DNA of 64,000 nucleotides from positions 186,001 to 250,000 of the forward strand of contig NZ_BCYO01000006.1 of NCBI RefSeq assembly GCF_001598235.1, given 5' to 3'. Shown here piece by piece: positions 48,709 through 57,891 of the stretch. Both the position numbers and the translations under genes were made by a program. Source of the stretch: Polaromonas jejuensis NBRC 106434. Lineage in GTDB: Bacteria > Pseudomonadota > Gammaproteobacteria > Burkholderiales > Burkholderiaceae_C. The notes under the pieces are model-generated. The model ran no database searches, was not told the DNA's origin, and saw only the letters and a program-made list of their open reading frames with translations. Numbering within the stretch: position 1 is the stretch's first letter; each line of letters begins with the position of its first letter.

Positions 48709-49653
48709 TGCGGCCACCATCAACTGTTCCAGCTTGACCGCATCGGCAGCAAAGGCGCGTATGCCCTCGGCCAGCTTCTCGGTGGCCATCGCGTCTTCGT
48801 TGAGGGCGTAGCGGAAACCGGCCTCGTCGAAATTCACGGCAGGCAGGTCCAGCGCTTTCGCGGCGCTGGCGTCCAGCGCGCGCGCCAGCGGGGCTTCGCT
48901 GGCGGCCAGCTGGGCCAGCAGTTCGGGGCTGATGGTCAGCAAGTCACAGCCGGCCAGCGCGGTGATCTGGCCGACATTGCGAAAGCTCGCGCCCATGACC
49001 TCGGTGGCGATACCAAAATGCTTGAAGTGGTTGTAAATCTGGCGCACCGACTTCACGCCCGGGTCGTTGGCGCCGGCGTTCGCAGCCTCGTCCCAGGCGG
49101 CGCCAGCCGACTTCTTGTACCAGTCGTAAATGCGGCCGACAAAGGGCGAAATCAGCTGCACTTTCGCCTGGCCGCAGGCGACGGCCTGGCAGAAGGAAAA
49201 CAGCAGCGTGAGGTTGGTATGGATGCCGCGCCGCTCCAGCCTTTCGGCGGCCTGAATGCCTTCCCAGGTAGCCGCCACCTTGATCAGCACCCGGTCAATG
49301 TGAATGCCCTCGGCCTGGTACAGCTCCACGATGCGCTCGCCGCGCGTGTAGCTGGCATTGGCGTCAAAGCTCAGGCGGGCATCCACTTCGGTGGAGACGC
49401 GGCCCGGGATGATGGACAGGATCTCGCAGCCAAAACGCACCAGCAGCCGGTCCATGATTTCGTCCAGCGGCCGGCCCTTGAAGCGGGCCACCGTGTCTTT
49501 CAGCAAGGGCTGGTAATCGGCTTTTTGCACCGCCTTGAGGATGAGCGACGGGTTGGTCGTCGCGTCCTGCGGCTTGAACTGGGCCAGTTGTTTGAAGTCA
49601 CCGGTGTCGGCCACCACGGTGGTGAACTGTTTCAGAGCGTCAAGTTGTGTCAT
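48706..49653 (-). CDS. tal: Transaldolase
   Basis: 315 residues from ATG at 49653; an open frame reaches 49728, but [19 protein letters not shown] is the family start. The Schiff-base Lys125 is in [21 protein letters not shown] and [15 protein letters not shown] are conserved. Pentose phosphate pathway, first gene of the tal-pgi unit and divergent from zwf. Confidence 0.97.
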   Translation of the reverse strand: MTQLDALKQFTTVVADTGDFKQLAQFKPQDATTNPSLILKAVQKADYQPLLKDTVARFKGRPLDEIMDRLLVRFGCEILSIIPGRVSTEVDARLSFDANASYTRGERIVELYQAEGIHIDRVLIKVAATWEGIQAAERLERRGIHTNLTLLFSFCQAVACGQAKVQLISPFVGRIYDWYKKSAGAAWDEAANAGANDPGVKSVRQIYNHFKHFGIATEVMGASFRNVGQITALAGCDLLTISPELLAQLAASEAPLARALDASAAKALDLPAVNFDEAGFRYALNEDAMATEKLAEGIRAFAADAVKLEQLMVAA

Positions 49654-49757
49654 GGCATGAGCGCGCGGCAAAGCGCGAAGTTTGTCCGGGCAAGCGTCCG
49701 GTAAAACACAGGGCTCACAGGGAGTCACCTGAGCGTAGTTACCATTATGCCCATAGA

Positions 49758-49776
49758 ATGTGAAACTTAATTACCA
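49758..49776. promoter_or_regulatory. Possible HexR-like operator in the tal-zwf gap
   Basis: TGTGAAACTTAATTACCA is an imperfect palindrome near the zwf start, reminiscent of HexR-type sites (TGTAAT...ATTACA). The regulator gene is just downstream of zwf. Weak match. Confidence 0.35.
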
Positions 49777-49791
49777 ATACAAATTCTAGCC

Positions 49792-51261
49792 ATGAGTTTT
49801 GACCTGATCCTGTTTGGCGGCACCGGCGATCTGGTGTGGCGAAAAATCATGCCGGCCCTGTTCCAGGCCTTCCGCCACGGCTCGCTGCCGGCCGGCGGTC
49901 GCATTGTGGGCGTGGCGCGCGACGATTTGTCGGACGACCAATACCGGGCGCTCATCAAGTCCCGGTTTGACCATGTCGAGCTGGCCAAGCGCCCCAGCGA
50001 GGAGGAGTTTTCGCGCTTTGCGGCGCTGCTCAGTTTCCTGCGCATGGACTTGTCCAACCCGGCCGACTATGCCCGTCTGGCCGCCAAGCTGCAGCAGCGG
50101 CCCGCCGAGGTGGTGGTGATGTATGTGGCCACCGCCCCCAACCTCTTCACCACGGTGTGCGAGCAGATCGCCGCGGCCGGCTTGAACGGCCCGCAAACCC
50201 GGGTGGTGCTGGAAAAGCCGCTGGGCCATGACCTGGCCTCCAACCGCGCCATCAACAAAACCGTGCGCAGCGTGCTGACTGAGCAGCAAATCTTCCGCAT
50301 CGACCATTACCTCGGCAAACCCTCGGTGCAAAACCTGTTTGCCATGCGTTTTGGCAACGCGCTGTTTGAGCCCCTGTGGCGGCGCGAGCACATCGCCAAC
50401 ATCCAGATCACCATTGCCGAAGAACTGGGCGTGGAAAAGCGCGGCGCCTTTTACGACAACACCGGTGCGCTGCGCGACATGGTGCAAAACCATGCGCTGC
50501 AGCTGCTGTGCGCCATCGGCATGGAGCCGCCCATCAATTCGCACGCCGATGCCATCCGCGATGAAAAACTCAAGGTCTTGCGTTCGCTGAAAGCCTGGAC
50601 ACCCGCAAGCCTGAGCCAGCATGTGGTTCGCGGCCAGTACGCCGGAGGCGCCATCGACGGCGAGGCCGTGCCCGCCTACCGCGATGAAAAGGGCGTCAAC
50701 CCGGACAGCCGCACCGAAACCTTTGTGGCGCTGCGCACGGAAATTGCCAATTGGCGCTGGGCCGGCGTGCCGTTTTACATACGCACCGGCAAGCGCCTGG
50801 CCGACCGCGACGCGCATATCGAGGTGAATTTCCGGCCGGCACCGCATGCGATTTTCAAGGCGCCGCTGACCAGCCCGAACGTGGGCAACCGGCTGGTGAT
50901 CAACCTGCAGCCCAAGGACGGCCTGGAGCTGCATTTGCTGGCGCAAGGCGCCGACCAGCGCCACCCCAGAAGCACGCCCACGCTCGCACCGGTGCAGCTG
51001 GACCTTGATTTTGACAAGCGCTTTGGCTCCGAGCGCGTAGGCGCCTATGAACGGCTGCTGCTGGATGTGATTGACGGACGGCTCAACCTGTTCGTGCGCA
51101 GTGACGAGCAGGAAGAAGCCTGGCGCTGGGTCGAGCCGATTCTGGAGACATGGAATAACGAGCCAACCGGACCTCGCCCCTACGCAGCGGGCACCTGGGG
51201 GCCGAGTGCTTCCAGCGCCATGATTGCCCGGGACAACTATTGCTGGAGCGAGGAAAGCTAA
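49792..51261 (+). CDS. zwf: Glucose-6-phosphate 1-dehydrogenase
   Basis: 489 residues. N-terminal nucleotide-binding LILFGGTGDLVWRK, catalytic RIDHYLGKPSVQNL and the FYIRTGKRLADRD region are standard. First step of the oxidative pentose phosphate and Entner-Doudoroff routes. Followed by an RpiR-type regulator 13 bp downstream; no edd or eda in the window. Confidence 0.97.
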   Translation: MSFDLILFGGTGDLVWRKIMPALFQAFRHGSLPAGGRIVGVARDDLSDDQYRALIKSRFDHVELAKRPSEEEFSRFAALLSFLRMDLSNPADYARLAAKLQQRPAEVVVMYVATAPNLFTTVCEQIAAAGLNGPQTRVVLEKPLGHDLASNRAINKTVRSVLTEQQIFRIDHYLGKPSVQNLFAMRFGNALFEPLWRREHIANIQITIAEELGVEKRGAFYDNTGALRDMVQNHALQLLCAIGMEPPINSHADAIRDEKLKVLRSLKAWTPASLSQHVVRGQYAGGAIDGEAVPAYRDEKGVNPDSRTETFVALRTEIANWRWAGVPFYIRTGKRLADRDAHIEVNFRPAPHAIFKAPLTSPNVGNRLVINLQPKDGLELHLLAQGADQRHPRSTPTLAPVQLDLDFDKRFGSERVGAYERLLLDVIDGRLNLFVRSDEQEEAWRWVEPILETWNNEPTGPRPYAAGTWGPSASSAMIARDNYCWSEES

Positions 51262-51274
51262 ATGAAGGTTCTCA

Positions 51275-52120
51275 ATGCTTGACCGGATCAAAGCCTCCCT
51301 GCCCTCGCTGGCGCCCGCCGAACAACGCGTCGGCCGCCTGGTGCTGGCCGACCCGCGCGCCTTTGCCAACCTGCCGATCACCGAGCTGGCCAACCGCTCG
51401 CATGTCAGCAAGCCCACCGTGGTGCGGTTTTGCCGCAGCATGGGTTATGACGGCCTGTCGGACTTCAAACTCAAGCTCGCTGGCAGCGTGAGCGAAGGCG
51501 TGCCCTTCATTCACCGCAGCGTGGACGCCGACGACAAGACCGGCGACGTGCTCGTCAAGGTCATTGACAACACCGTGGCGGCGTTTTTGAAGTACCGCAA
51601 CGACGCCAGCACCACCGCCCTCGAAAAGGCCACGCAGGCACTGCTGGCCACCTACAACAGCGGCAAACGCATCGAGTTTTTCGGCGTCGGCAACTCCGGC
51701 ATCGTGGCCCAGGATGCCCAGCACAAATTCTTCAGGCTGGGCATCACCAGCATTGCCTACAGCGACGGCCACATGCAGGTCATGAGCGCCTCGCTGCTGG
51801 GGCCGGGCGACTGCGTGGTGGTGATCTCCAACTCCGGCCGCACGCGCGATCTTATGGATGCCTGCGACATCGCCCGCAAAAACGGCGCCACCACCATCGT
51901 GATCACCGTCACCGGCTCACCGCTGGCTGCGGCCGGCCACATTCACCTGGCCGCCAACCACCCCGAGGGCTATGACCGCTACAGCCCCATGGTGTCGCGC
52001 CTGATGCACCTGATGATCATCGACATCCTGGCGACCTGCGTGGCGCTGCGCATTGGCGCCAAGCTGCAACCCCTGCTCAAGGAAATGAAAAACAACTTGC
52101 GCAACAAGCGCTACGCCTGA
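51275..52120 (+). CDS. hexR: RpiR/HexR-family transcriptional regulator
   Basis: 281 residues: N-terminal helix-turn-helix (ITELANRSHVSKPTVVRFCR) and a C-terminal SIS sugar-phosphate-binding domain (FFGVGNSGIVAQDAQ, VVVISNSGRTRDLMDA). In proteobacteria HexR senses 2-keto-3-deoxy-6-phosphogluconate and represses zwf and related genes. Immediately downstream of zwf, probably autoregulating zwf-hexR and the divergent tal-pgi. Confidence 0.9.
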   Translation: MLDRIKASLPSLAPAEQRVGRLVLADPRAFANLPITELANRSHVSKPTVVRFCRSMGYDGLSDFKLKLAGSVSEGVPFIHRSVDADDKTGDVLVKVIDNTVAAFLKYRNDASTTALEKATQALLATYNSGKRIEFFGVGNSGIVAQDAQHKFFRLGITSIAYSDGHMQVMSASLLGPGDCVVVISNSGRTRDLMDACDIARKNGATTIVITVTGSPLAAAGHIHLAANHPEGYDRYSPMVSRLMHLMIIDILATCVALRIGAKLQPLLKEMKNNLRNKRYA

Positions 52121-52169
52121 GGCCGCCACCGCAAGCCGCCAAGCCGTATTTTTAGACAAAAAAAAGGCC

Positions 52170-52219
52170 TGCAGCCCAATCAGCACAAGCGCAAACAGCT
52201 ATCAAATAAATAGCAAATG
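52170..52219 (+). repeat. Dispersed short palindromic repeat, family 1 (long copy)
   Basis: CAGCCCAATCAGCACAAGCG then CAAACAGCTATCAAATAAATAGCAAATG. Best-preserved intergenic copy, between hexR and the M20 amidohydrolase. Confidence 0.8.
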
Positions 52220-52232
52220 AGCAAGCAAAGGC

Positions 52233-53579
52233 TCAGGCCAAAGGCAGCGAGCGCTCCACAATCCCCGCAAACAGCGCCGAGCCCAGCGGCAGCACGCTGT
52301 CGTTGAAGTCGTAGCAGCTGTTGTGCAGAAAGCGGCTGCCCACGCCACCGATCACGCCGCCCTTGCCATCCGGCAGCTGTTCGCCCTGGCCGAGGCGCAG
52401 GTAGGCGCCCGGCTTGACCTTGAGCATGAAGGAAAAATCCTCGGAACCCATGCTGGGCTCCAGGTTGCGCACCACGTTTTCGGTGCCCACGAGCTGCTCG
52501 GCAACGCTTGCGGCCAGCGCATACTCCGCCGGTGAATTGATGGTGGCCGGGTAAATGCGTTCGTACTTCACGCTGGCCGTGGCACCAAAGCCCTGCGCCA
52601 CCAAGGCACAAATCTCATTCAGGCGCCGCTCCACGAAATCCTGCACCTCGGGCTTGAAGGTGCGCACGGTTCCGACCAGCGTGGCGTTGCCGGGCACCAC
52701 ACTCATGGCGCCCAGATCGCCCGCCTTGATGGCGCAGAGGCTGAGCACCGCATTGTCCATGGCCTTCACATTGCGCGAAACAATGCTCTGCACCGCCGTG
52801 ATGATGTGCGCCGCCACCAGGATGGGGTCTACCGTCAGGTAGGCATGGGCGCCATGCCCGCCCCTGCCCGTGATCTCAATCGTGATGCGGTCGGCCGCCG
52901 CCATCATGGGGCCGGGATTGATGCCGATGGTGCCGGGCCGCATGGCGGGCCAGTTGTGCATGGCGTAAATGGCCTGCACCGGAAAGCGCTCGAACAGCCC
53001 ATCTTTAAGCATGGCATCGGCGCCGCCGCGCCCCTCTTCCGCGGGCTGGAACACCAGCACCGCGTCGCCGGCAAAGGCGCGTGTCTCGGCCAGATAGCGG
53101 GCCGCGCCCACCAGCATGGTGGTATGGCCGTCATGGCCACAACCGTGCATCAGCCCGGCCTTGGATGATTTCCAGCCAAATTCGTTGTGCTCGGTCATGG
53201 GCAGCGCATCCATGTCGGCGCGCAAGGCCACCATGGGCCGCACGCCGGACTTGCGCATGGAATCGGTCTGTTGGCCCTTGATGACCGCCACAATGCCGGT
53301 TTTGCCAATACCCGTGTGCACCTCGTCCACCCCGCACAGCTTGAGCGCATGCAGGACGCGGCTGGAAGTGTAGACCTCTTCAAAACCCAGCTCCGGATGC
53401 GCATGCAGGTCGCGGCGGAAGGCGGTCAGCTCGGGATGAAATTGCGCAATCTGTGCGAAGGCTCGGCCGCTGGCGCGCAACTGGCCCGGCCGGTCGGCGG
53501 GCCCGGCACTCGCCGTATCAGGCGCAAAGAGGGATGAAGTGGTCGATGGAATTTTTTCAAGGGTGGCAGGAGCGCGCAT
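52233..53579 (-). CDS. M20-family amidohydrolase (hippurate hydrolase/IAA-amino acid hydrolase type)
   Basis: 448 residues. Metal-site motifs: LRADMDALPM, MHGCGHDGHT (Cys147, His149), QPAEEGRGG and the C-terminal MGSEDFSFML with LHNSCYDFND. Typical members cleave N-acyl amino acids such as hippurate. The first 45 residues, before FHPELTAFRRDLHAHPELG, are an Ala/Pro-rich extension without similarity to the family; a start inside that stretch is possible. Substrate unknown. AGGA lies about 10 bases before the ATG at 53579. Confidence 0.92.
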   Translation of the reverse strand: MRAPATLEKIPSTTSSLFAPDTASAGPADRPGQLRASGRAFAQIAQFHPELTAFRRDLHAHPELGFEEVYTSSRVLHALKLCGVDEVHTGIGKTGIVAVIKGQQTDSMRKSGVRPMVALRADMDALPMTEHNEFGWKSSKAGLMHGCGHDGHTTMLVGAARYLAETRAFAGDAVLVFQPAEEGRGGADAMLKDGLFERFPVQAIYAMHNWPAMRPGTIGINPGPMMAAADRITIEITGRGGHGAHAYLTVDPILVAAHIITAVQSIVSRNVKAMDNAVLSLCAIKAGDLGAMSVVPGNATLVGTVRTFKPEVQDFVERRLNEICALVAQGFGATASVKYERIYPATINSPAEYALAASVAEQLVGTENVVRNLEPSMGSEDFSFMLKVKPGAYLRLGQGEQLPDGKGGVIGGVGSRFLHNSCYDFNDSVLPLGSALFAGIVERSLPLA

Positions 53580-53642
53580 GTCAATTCAATCCTGGGTCAA
53601 CAAGTGTTGAATACTATTCCTGAACGATTGGCACGGTAAACA

Positions 53643-54449
53643 TCAGGGTTTGCCAAATACAACAGATGGGCTGGGACCCGCTGCAGCATCCACGGGCCCA
53701 GCCAGCAGCGTCAAGGGGCCATACCAGGCTCTGGTCTGCTGCCGGGTGTTGTCGGTGTCCGTCATGAGGCCAATGCCGACCAGGGCGCCCGGCATCTCCC
53801 CGAAAGCCTGTTCATAGTCGGCCCGGATATCGCGCTCGTAATCGAGCCAGCGGTCAAGTTGCTGCGGCCCGGACTCAATGACCAGCTTGCGGATGCGGTC
53901 CGTGCGCGAGTTGACGATGATGCTGCCGGGCGCAGAATGATTTCCCCATACATACATCAAGGTCGCATACGGAAGAGGCTCGCCCGTCAACGCCAGCGCC
54001 AGTTCCGACAGCATGGCGTTCTTGGCCGAAAACCTGGAACGGTCGCCTTCAAACGCCAGCACGATCCGCACGGGAGAATCATCACCGTCACGCTGGCGCA
54101 GGTCAGCACCGCTGATCAGTTCAGGCACTTTCCAGGAAAACCGCAGCGCGCCCAGTTCGGCGGGTTCCACACGCAGGGTCTGCCGCAACATACTGGCCGA
54201 GCTTTGCGAATCACTCTGGATGACATGGCGGCCATCCAGCCGGGTCACGTGATATGAGGTTAACTTCTTACCCGGAAAATGACGGTGCTGCCACCTTGCA
54301 GAACTGCCCACAGCAAACGATGCCGCGACCCAGTTGAGATCTTTTTCTGCCGCGGACTCAGCCGGCTCTTCGGGCATAACGCCAGTGCAAGCGCTGACCA
54401 GGCACGCCGACAAAATGCAAATCAATCGTGCCAACTGGCTAAGGATCAT
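53643..54449 (-). CDS. DUF3047 lipoprotein
   Basis: 268 residues with a lipobox at Cys21 (LVSACTG). The domain has SFAVGSSARWQHRHFPGK, RFSWKVPE, RIVLAFEGDR and YVWGNHSAPGSIIVNSRTDRI, characteristic of DUF3047. The family has no settled function. It stands alone between the amidohydrolase and the first porin. Confidence 0.85.
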   Translation of the reverse strand: MILSQLARLICILSACLVSACTGVMPEEPAESAAEKDLNWVAASFAVGSSARWQHRHFPGKKLTSYHVTRLDGRHVIQSDSQSSASMLRQTLRVEPAELGALRFSWKVPELISGADLRQRDGDDSPVRIVLAFEGDRSRFSAKNAMLSELALALTGEPLPYATLMYVWGNHSAPGSIIVNSRTDRIRKLVIESGPQQLDRWLDYERDIRADYEQAFGEMPGALVGIGLMTDTDNTRQQTRAWYGPLTLLAGPVDAAAGPSPSVVFGKP

Positions 54450-54528
54450 GCTATTTCTATTTCACAAACGCACACGGCAATCAAGCTGGAAAGCCCGCCG
54501 GCACTGACGGCCCTGGATTTCATGCCCG

Positions 54529-54564
54529 TAAAAAAACCCCACCGTGTTGCCACGATGGGGTTTT
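54529..54564 (-). terminator. Intrinsic terminator of porin 1
   Basis: On the minus strand AAAACCCCATCGTGGCAACACGGTGGGGTTTTTTT, a strong stem and T-run about 40 bp after the porin stop. Confidence 0.88.
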
Positions 54565-54602
54565 CAGCTTCATTCAACAACTAGCTTGCGCTAGCTGAAA
54601 AA

Positions 54603-55709
54603 TTAGAAGGTGTGGCGCAGACCAGTCGCGAACAGCGAGCGCTTGTCGGTAACAGTAGCGTTTGCAGATTCGGCTTTGGTGTTGATGTAACCAGCGTACA
54701 GGGTCGTGCGCTTGGACAGGCTATAGGTACCCAGCAGGCTGTAGCCGGTGCCCTTGTTGCTGTCTACAACAGCAGTTTGCGAATCGCTCTTGGCGTGGCT
54801 GTAACCAGCGGCCACGGTAGCGGCACCAAACGGAACGCTCACGCCGAATTGGTATTCCTTCTTTTTGAACCCGTCGTTCTTGGCCTGGTTGTAGCTACCG
54901 GTCAGCTTGGCAACGCCGAAGTCATAAGAAGCGCCGAACAGGTTGTACTTGCGGGTGTCTGCAATTGCAGCTGGGGTTACAACATTGCTTTTGGTGACAG
55001 AGAAGAGGGTGGAACCGATCTGTTCTTTTTCACGCTGGTAGCCGTAACCAACCAACAATGGGCCGTTGGCGTACTTGACGTTCAAGCTGGCGCTGTTGGC
55101 AGCAGAGGTGGTCGCCGTTTTGTCTTCGCCGAAACCGTAAGCCACGGAACCGCTGAAACCAGAGAACACTGGGGAGTCGTAGCGAATGGCGTTGTTAACG
55201 CGGTTGCTGTAGTCGACAAGGTTGGTGCCGCCGGTCTTGTCCCAAACCGTGCCGGTCGTGGCGAAGGTGTTGGAGTCAAAGGTGTTGTTCGTCAGACCAC
55301 GCAGTGTGTCGTAAGCCGTGTACTGACGACCCAGGCGTGCTTCACCGAAAGCGCCCTTCAGGCCAACAGATGCCTCACGGCCAAACAAGATGCTTTTAGC
55401 GTTAGCGTCGGTACTGCCGTTGTTGTTGGCAAGTGCACCGGTGTCGATGCTAAAACCGCCTTCCAGCGTGAACACAGCGGCCAAACCGCCGCCGAGGTCT
55501 TCAGAGCCTTTCAGGCCCCAACGCGAGCTGCTCAAGCCGCTGCCGTTGATGACGCCCTGGCTGACTTTCGTTTCGCCAGCTGCGGTAATCTTTTTAACGG
55601 TATCGTAACCAACATAAGCGTCAGCAACGCCGTAAACGGTCACGGAAGACTGGGCCATGGCGGCGCCGGAAGCTGCCAGCACGGCCAAAGCGATAAGGGA
55701 CTTCTTCAT
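54603..55709 (-). CDS. Gram-negative trimeric porin (16-strand type), copy 1
   Basis: 368 residues from ATG at 55709 (GGAG upstream). Signal peptide MKKSLIALAVLAASGAAMAQ, then SSVTVYGVADAYVGYD, the usual first strand, SSRWGLKGSEDLGGGL, and the closing RSLFATGLRHTF with terminal Phe. Betaproteobacterial general diffusion porin. Constriction-loop residues near GREASVGLKGAFGEARLGRQY. Confidence 0.94.
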   Translation of the reverse strand: MKKSLIALAVLAASGAAMAQSSVTVYGVADAYVGYDTVKKITAAGETKVSQGVINGSGLSSSRWGLKGSEDLGGGLAAVFTLEGGFSIDTGALANNNGSTDANAKSILFGREASVGLKGAFGEARLGRQYTAYDTLRGLTNNTFDSNTFATTGTVWDKTGGTNLVDYSNRVNNAIRYDSPVFSGFSGSVAYGFGEDKTATTSAANSASLNVKYANGPLLVGYGYQREKEQIGSTLFSVTKSNVVTPAAIADTRKYNLFGASYDFGVAKLTGSYNQAKNDGFKKKEYQFGVSVPFGAATVAAGYSHAKSDSQTAVVDSNKGTGYSLLGTYSLSKRTTLYAGYINTKAESANATVTDKRSLFATGLRHTF

Positions 55710-55974
55710 TAGAAATTTCTCCAAGGTTAAACATAGGGCTCCGGCACGGGGGCTACTTCAGGTTCTCACCTTTGTGGCTCCACCAGAGACCCGGGCCAAC
55801 CCCCTTTCGGGAAGTTGGGTCTATTGCACCAGACTGAGCGCTGATTCGCAAAGAAATGCCCTGAAAAAGGCCTACTTCGTTGCACCAAAACCACAAAATT
55901 ATGCGATTCGTGGACAATAAACAACGCCAATGCCTTGCGAGATTTGAACCGCCCCCTCAAGCGGCCATGTAAGT

Positions 55975-56009
55975 AAAAAAGCCACACCAGGCTTCCCCGG
56001 TGCGGCTTC
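55975..56009 (-). terminator. Intrinsic terminator of porin 2
   Basis: Minus-strand GAAGCCGCACCGGGGAAGCC, then TGGTGTGGCTTTTTTAC, about 40 bp after the porin 2 stop. Confidence 0.8.
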
Positions 56010-56048
56010 GGATTCAAATCCTCTATCTGGCTTCAAGCCAGACTGGAT

Positions 56049-57119
56049 TTAGAACTTGTGCTGAATGCCAACTGCGTAGGTGTCTTTCTTGAGTTCACCC
56101 GCAGCGCCGGCGTCGTTCTTGGACAACTGCAGACCTGCATACAGGAAGGTACGCTTGGACATGACATACTTGCCGGCCAGGCCAATACCATTGCTCTTGA
56201 CGTCACCCGCAGGGGTGGTGAGTTTGGAGTGGGCATAGCCACCCGACACGATGAAGGCGCTGCCGACTGGGACGTCCAGACCAATCTGGTACTCGGTTGC
56301 CTTGTCGACGCGAACGCTGCCCGTGCCGAAAAGGTCAATGGAGCCATCCTTGACGTGACCGTAGGCGCCGAGCAGTTTCACAACACCAAAGTCATAGGAA
56401 CCATTGAGTTGCGTGAACTTGGTGGTAGGGTTCGCGTCAAACGTACCGCCCTGCTTTTCAGTCTGGTAAGACAAGGCTGCAGCCACCGGGCCGCCAGCGT
56501 ACTGGACGTTGAAGCTGGCGATCTTGCCGGCGCTTTGTGTCGCAGTCTTGTTTTCGCCAAAGCTGTACATGGCAGCGCCGCTGAAACCGCTGAAGGTGGG
56601 CGTTGCGTAGTAGATCGCATTGCCGGGACGATCTTGGTAGCTGTTGCTCAGCCACACATTGGCTGCCGGCGCAAAAATGTTGGCATCAAACGCTGCGGCA
56701 CCGCTGCCTTTGACTTCGTCGAAAGGCGTCCACATTTTGCCGAGCCTGACTTCACCAAAACCACCGGAGAGACCGACCCATGAATTGCGGCTAAATGTGG
56801 AGGGGGAATCCACGCCCGTGAAAGGGTTGGTGTAGTTGGTGACTGCGCCAGTGTCGATTTTAAAGCCCGACTCCAGCACGAAATTGGCTTTCAAACCGCC
56901 ACCGAGGTCCTCAGAACCTTTCAGGCCGAAACGGCTGGTGTTGAAGCCGCCGCTGTCAACCACGGTCTGCCGCAAGGAATTTGAAACGCCAGCCACAGTC
57001 TTCTTGGTGTTGTTGCTGCCGAAGTAAACATCAGCCAAACCGTAAAGCGTTACGGTGGACTGTGCCGATGCCACGCCGGAAGCGGCGAGAACGGCCAAGC
57101 CAATCAAATTCTTCTTCAT
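56049..57119 (-). CDS. Gram-negative trimeric porin, copy 2
   Basis: 356 residues. Signal MKKNLIGLAVLAASGVASAQ, first strand STVTLYGLADVYFG, LKGSEDLGGGLKANFVLESG, RNSWVGLSGGFGEVRLGKMW and the terminal TYAVGIQHKF. Upstream GGAG lies ten bases before the ATG. A paralogue of the adjacent porin 1, with moderate divergence by eye. Confidence 0.94.
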   Translation of the reverse strand: MKKNLIGLAVLAASGVASAQSTVTLYGLADVYFGSNNTKKTVAGVSNSLRQTVVDSGGFNTSRFGLKGSEDLGGGLKANFVLESGFKIDTGAVTNYTNPFTGVDSPSTFSRNSWVGLSGGFGEVRLGKMWTPFDEVKGSGAAAFDANIFAPAANVWLSNSYQDRPGNAIYYATPTFSGFSGAAMYSFGENKTATQSAGKIASFNVQYAGGPVAAALSYQTEKQGGTFDANPTTKFTQLNGSYDFGVVKLLGAYGHVKDGSIDLFGTGSVRVDKATEYQIGLDVPVGSAFIVSGGYAHSKLTTPAGDVKSNGIGLAGKYVMSKRTFLYAGLQLSKNDAGAAGELKKDTYAVGIQHKF

Positions 57120-57891
57120 AAAAAAATCTCCAAAAAAGTTAAAGCAAGAAACACGCGTTACCTGAACACTTCTGAAAGGCGTTTTTTCGCCCCTCCAGAG
57201 CTGTATTAGACCTAGCGCTCAGACCTAACGCAAAGAACCAATGACGATGCAGGCAAGTTTTATGCCAGTCCGTTGCAAAAAGGCAACGCATCGATCGAAG
57301 CAGGCCCAACCAAAGCCGAGGAGCAGGACTTTCGCAGCCCGGTTTTATGGACGCATTACCGACGCCAAGGGTTACTAAAACGGTGCGCATCATCACTTAC
57401 ACACCACTTTGGTGTGGCATGGCCCTCCGGAATCGTTCGCAAAAAGCATCCGCCCCTTGATCCTTGGTGCATTGGCCGGATCATTCGCATTCGCGGGCGA
57501 TTGCTTGATAGGTAGTAACGCGACCGAGAGCACGGCGAACATGCGTGTCGCTCTATTACCACGCCCCCCGGAAAATAGAGATCAAAGCCTAACCCAGCCT
57601 GATCACCTCGCAGGCGAACCAGCTGCAGCCTGTGCGCTGCAGCAGAAGGACCGGCGTCTGCAGAGGAAGAACTCACAAAAGGAACCCGGCAAGCGCAGGT
57701 CTTTTTCGGCCTCACGCAGCCTTGGCGAATACAGGGTTTTCCCCTGTCGCAAACGCGATACCCCCGGTAGTGCCACCCTTTACGGTTTGCGACATCCCCA
57801 TTAATCTTTCCCATCGAAACCGCGCTGAATACACCGTCGAAATACAAACTGCGGCGAAGATTTACCGTTAATTAAAACTCCTGGAGACTCC
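57120..57891. other. 772 bp intergenic stretch between divergent porins
   Basis: No protein-coding gene is supported. Short open frames exist on both strands, but none has a ribosome binding site, a domain or plausible composition. It must contain the promoters of porin 2 and porin 3. Length allows for complex regulation or a small RNA, but I see no terminator-like hairpin with a T-run inside it. Confidence 0.6.

Noticed and set aside
48614..48709. 32-residue N-terminal extension of Pgi
   Set aside because: The sequence is a dispersed repeat and the known PGI N-terminus begins at 48613.
55921..56030. tRNA-like T-arm sequences (GGTTCAAATC and GATTCAAATCC) between porins 1 and 2
   Set aside because: No acceptor, D or anticodon arms fit at the right distance on either strand; the region is a porin terminator and promoter.
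57356..57847. Open frames of 131-163 codons on both strands between porins 2 and 3
   Set aside because: No ribosome binding site, no signal or domain, Cys/Arg/Pro-rich composition unlike neighbours; treated as noncoding.
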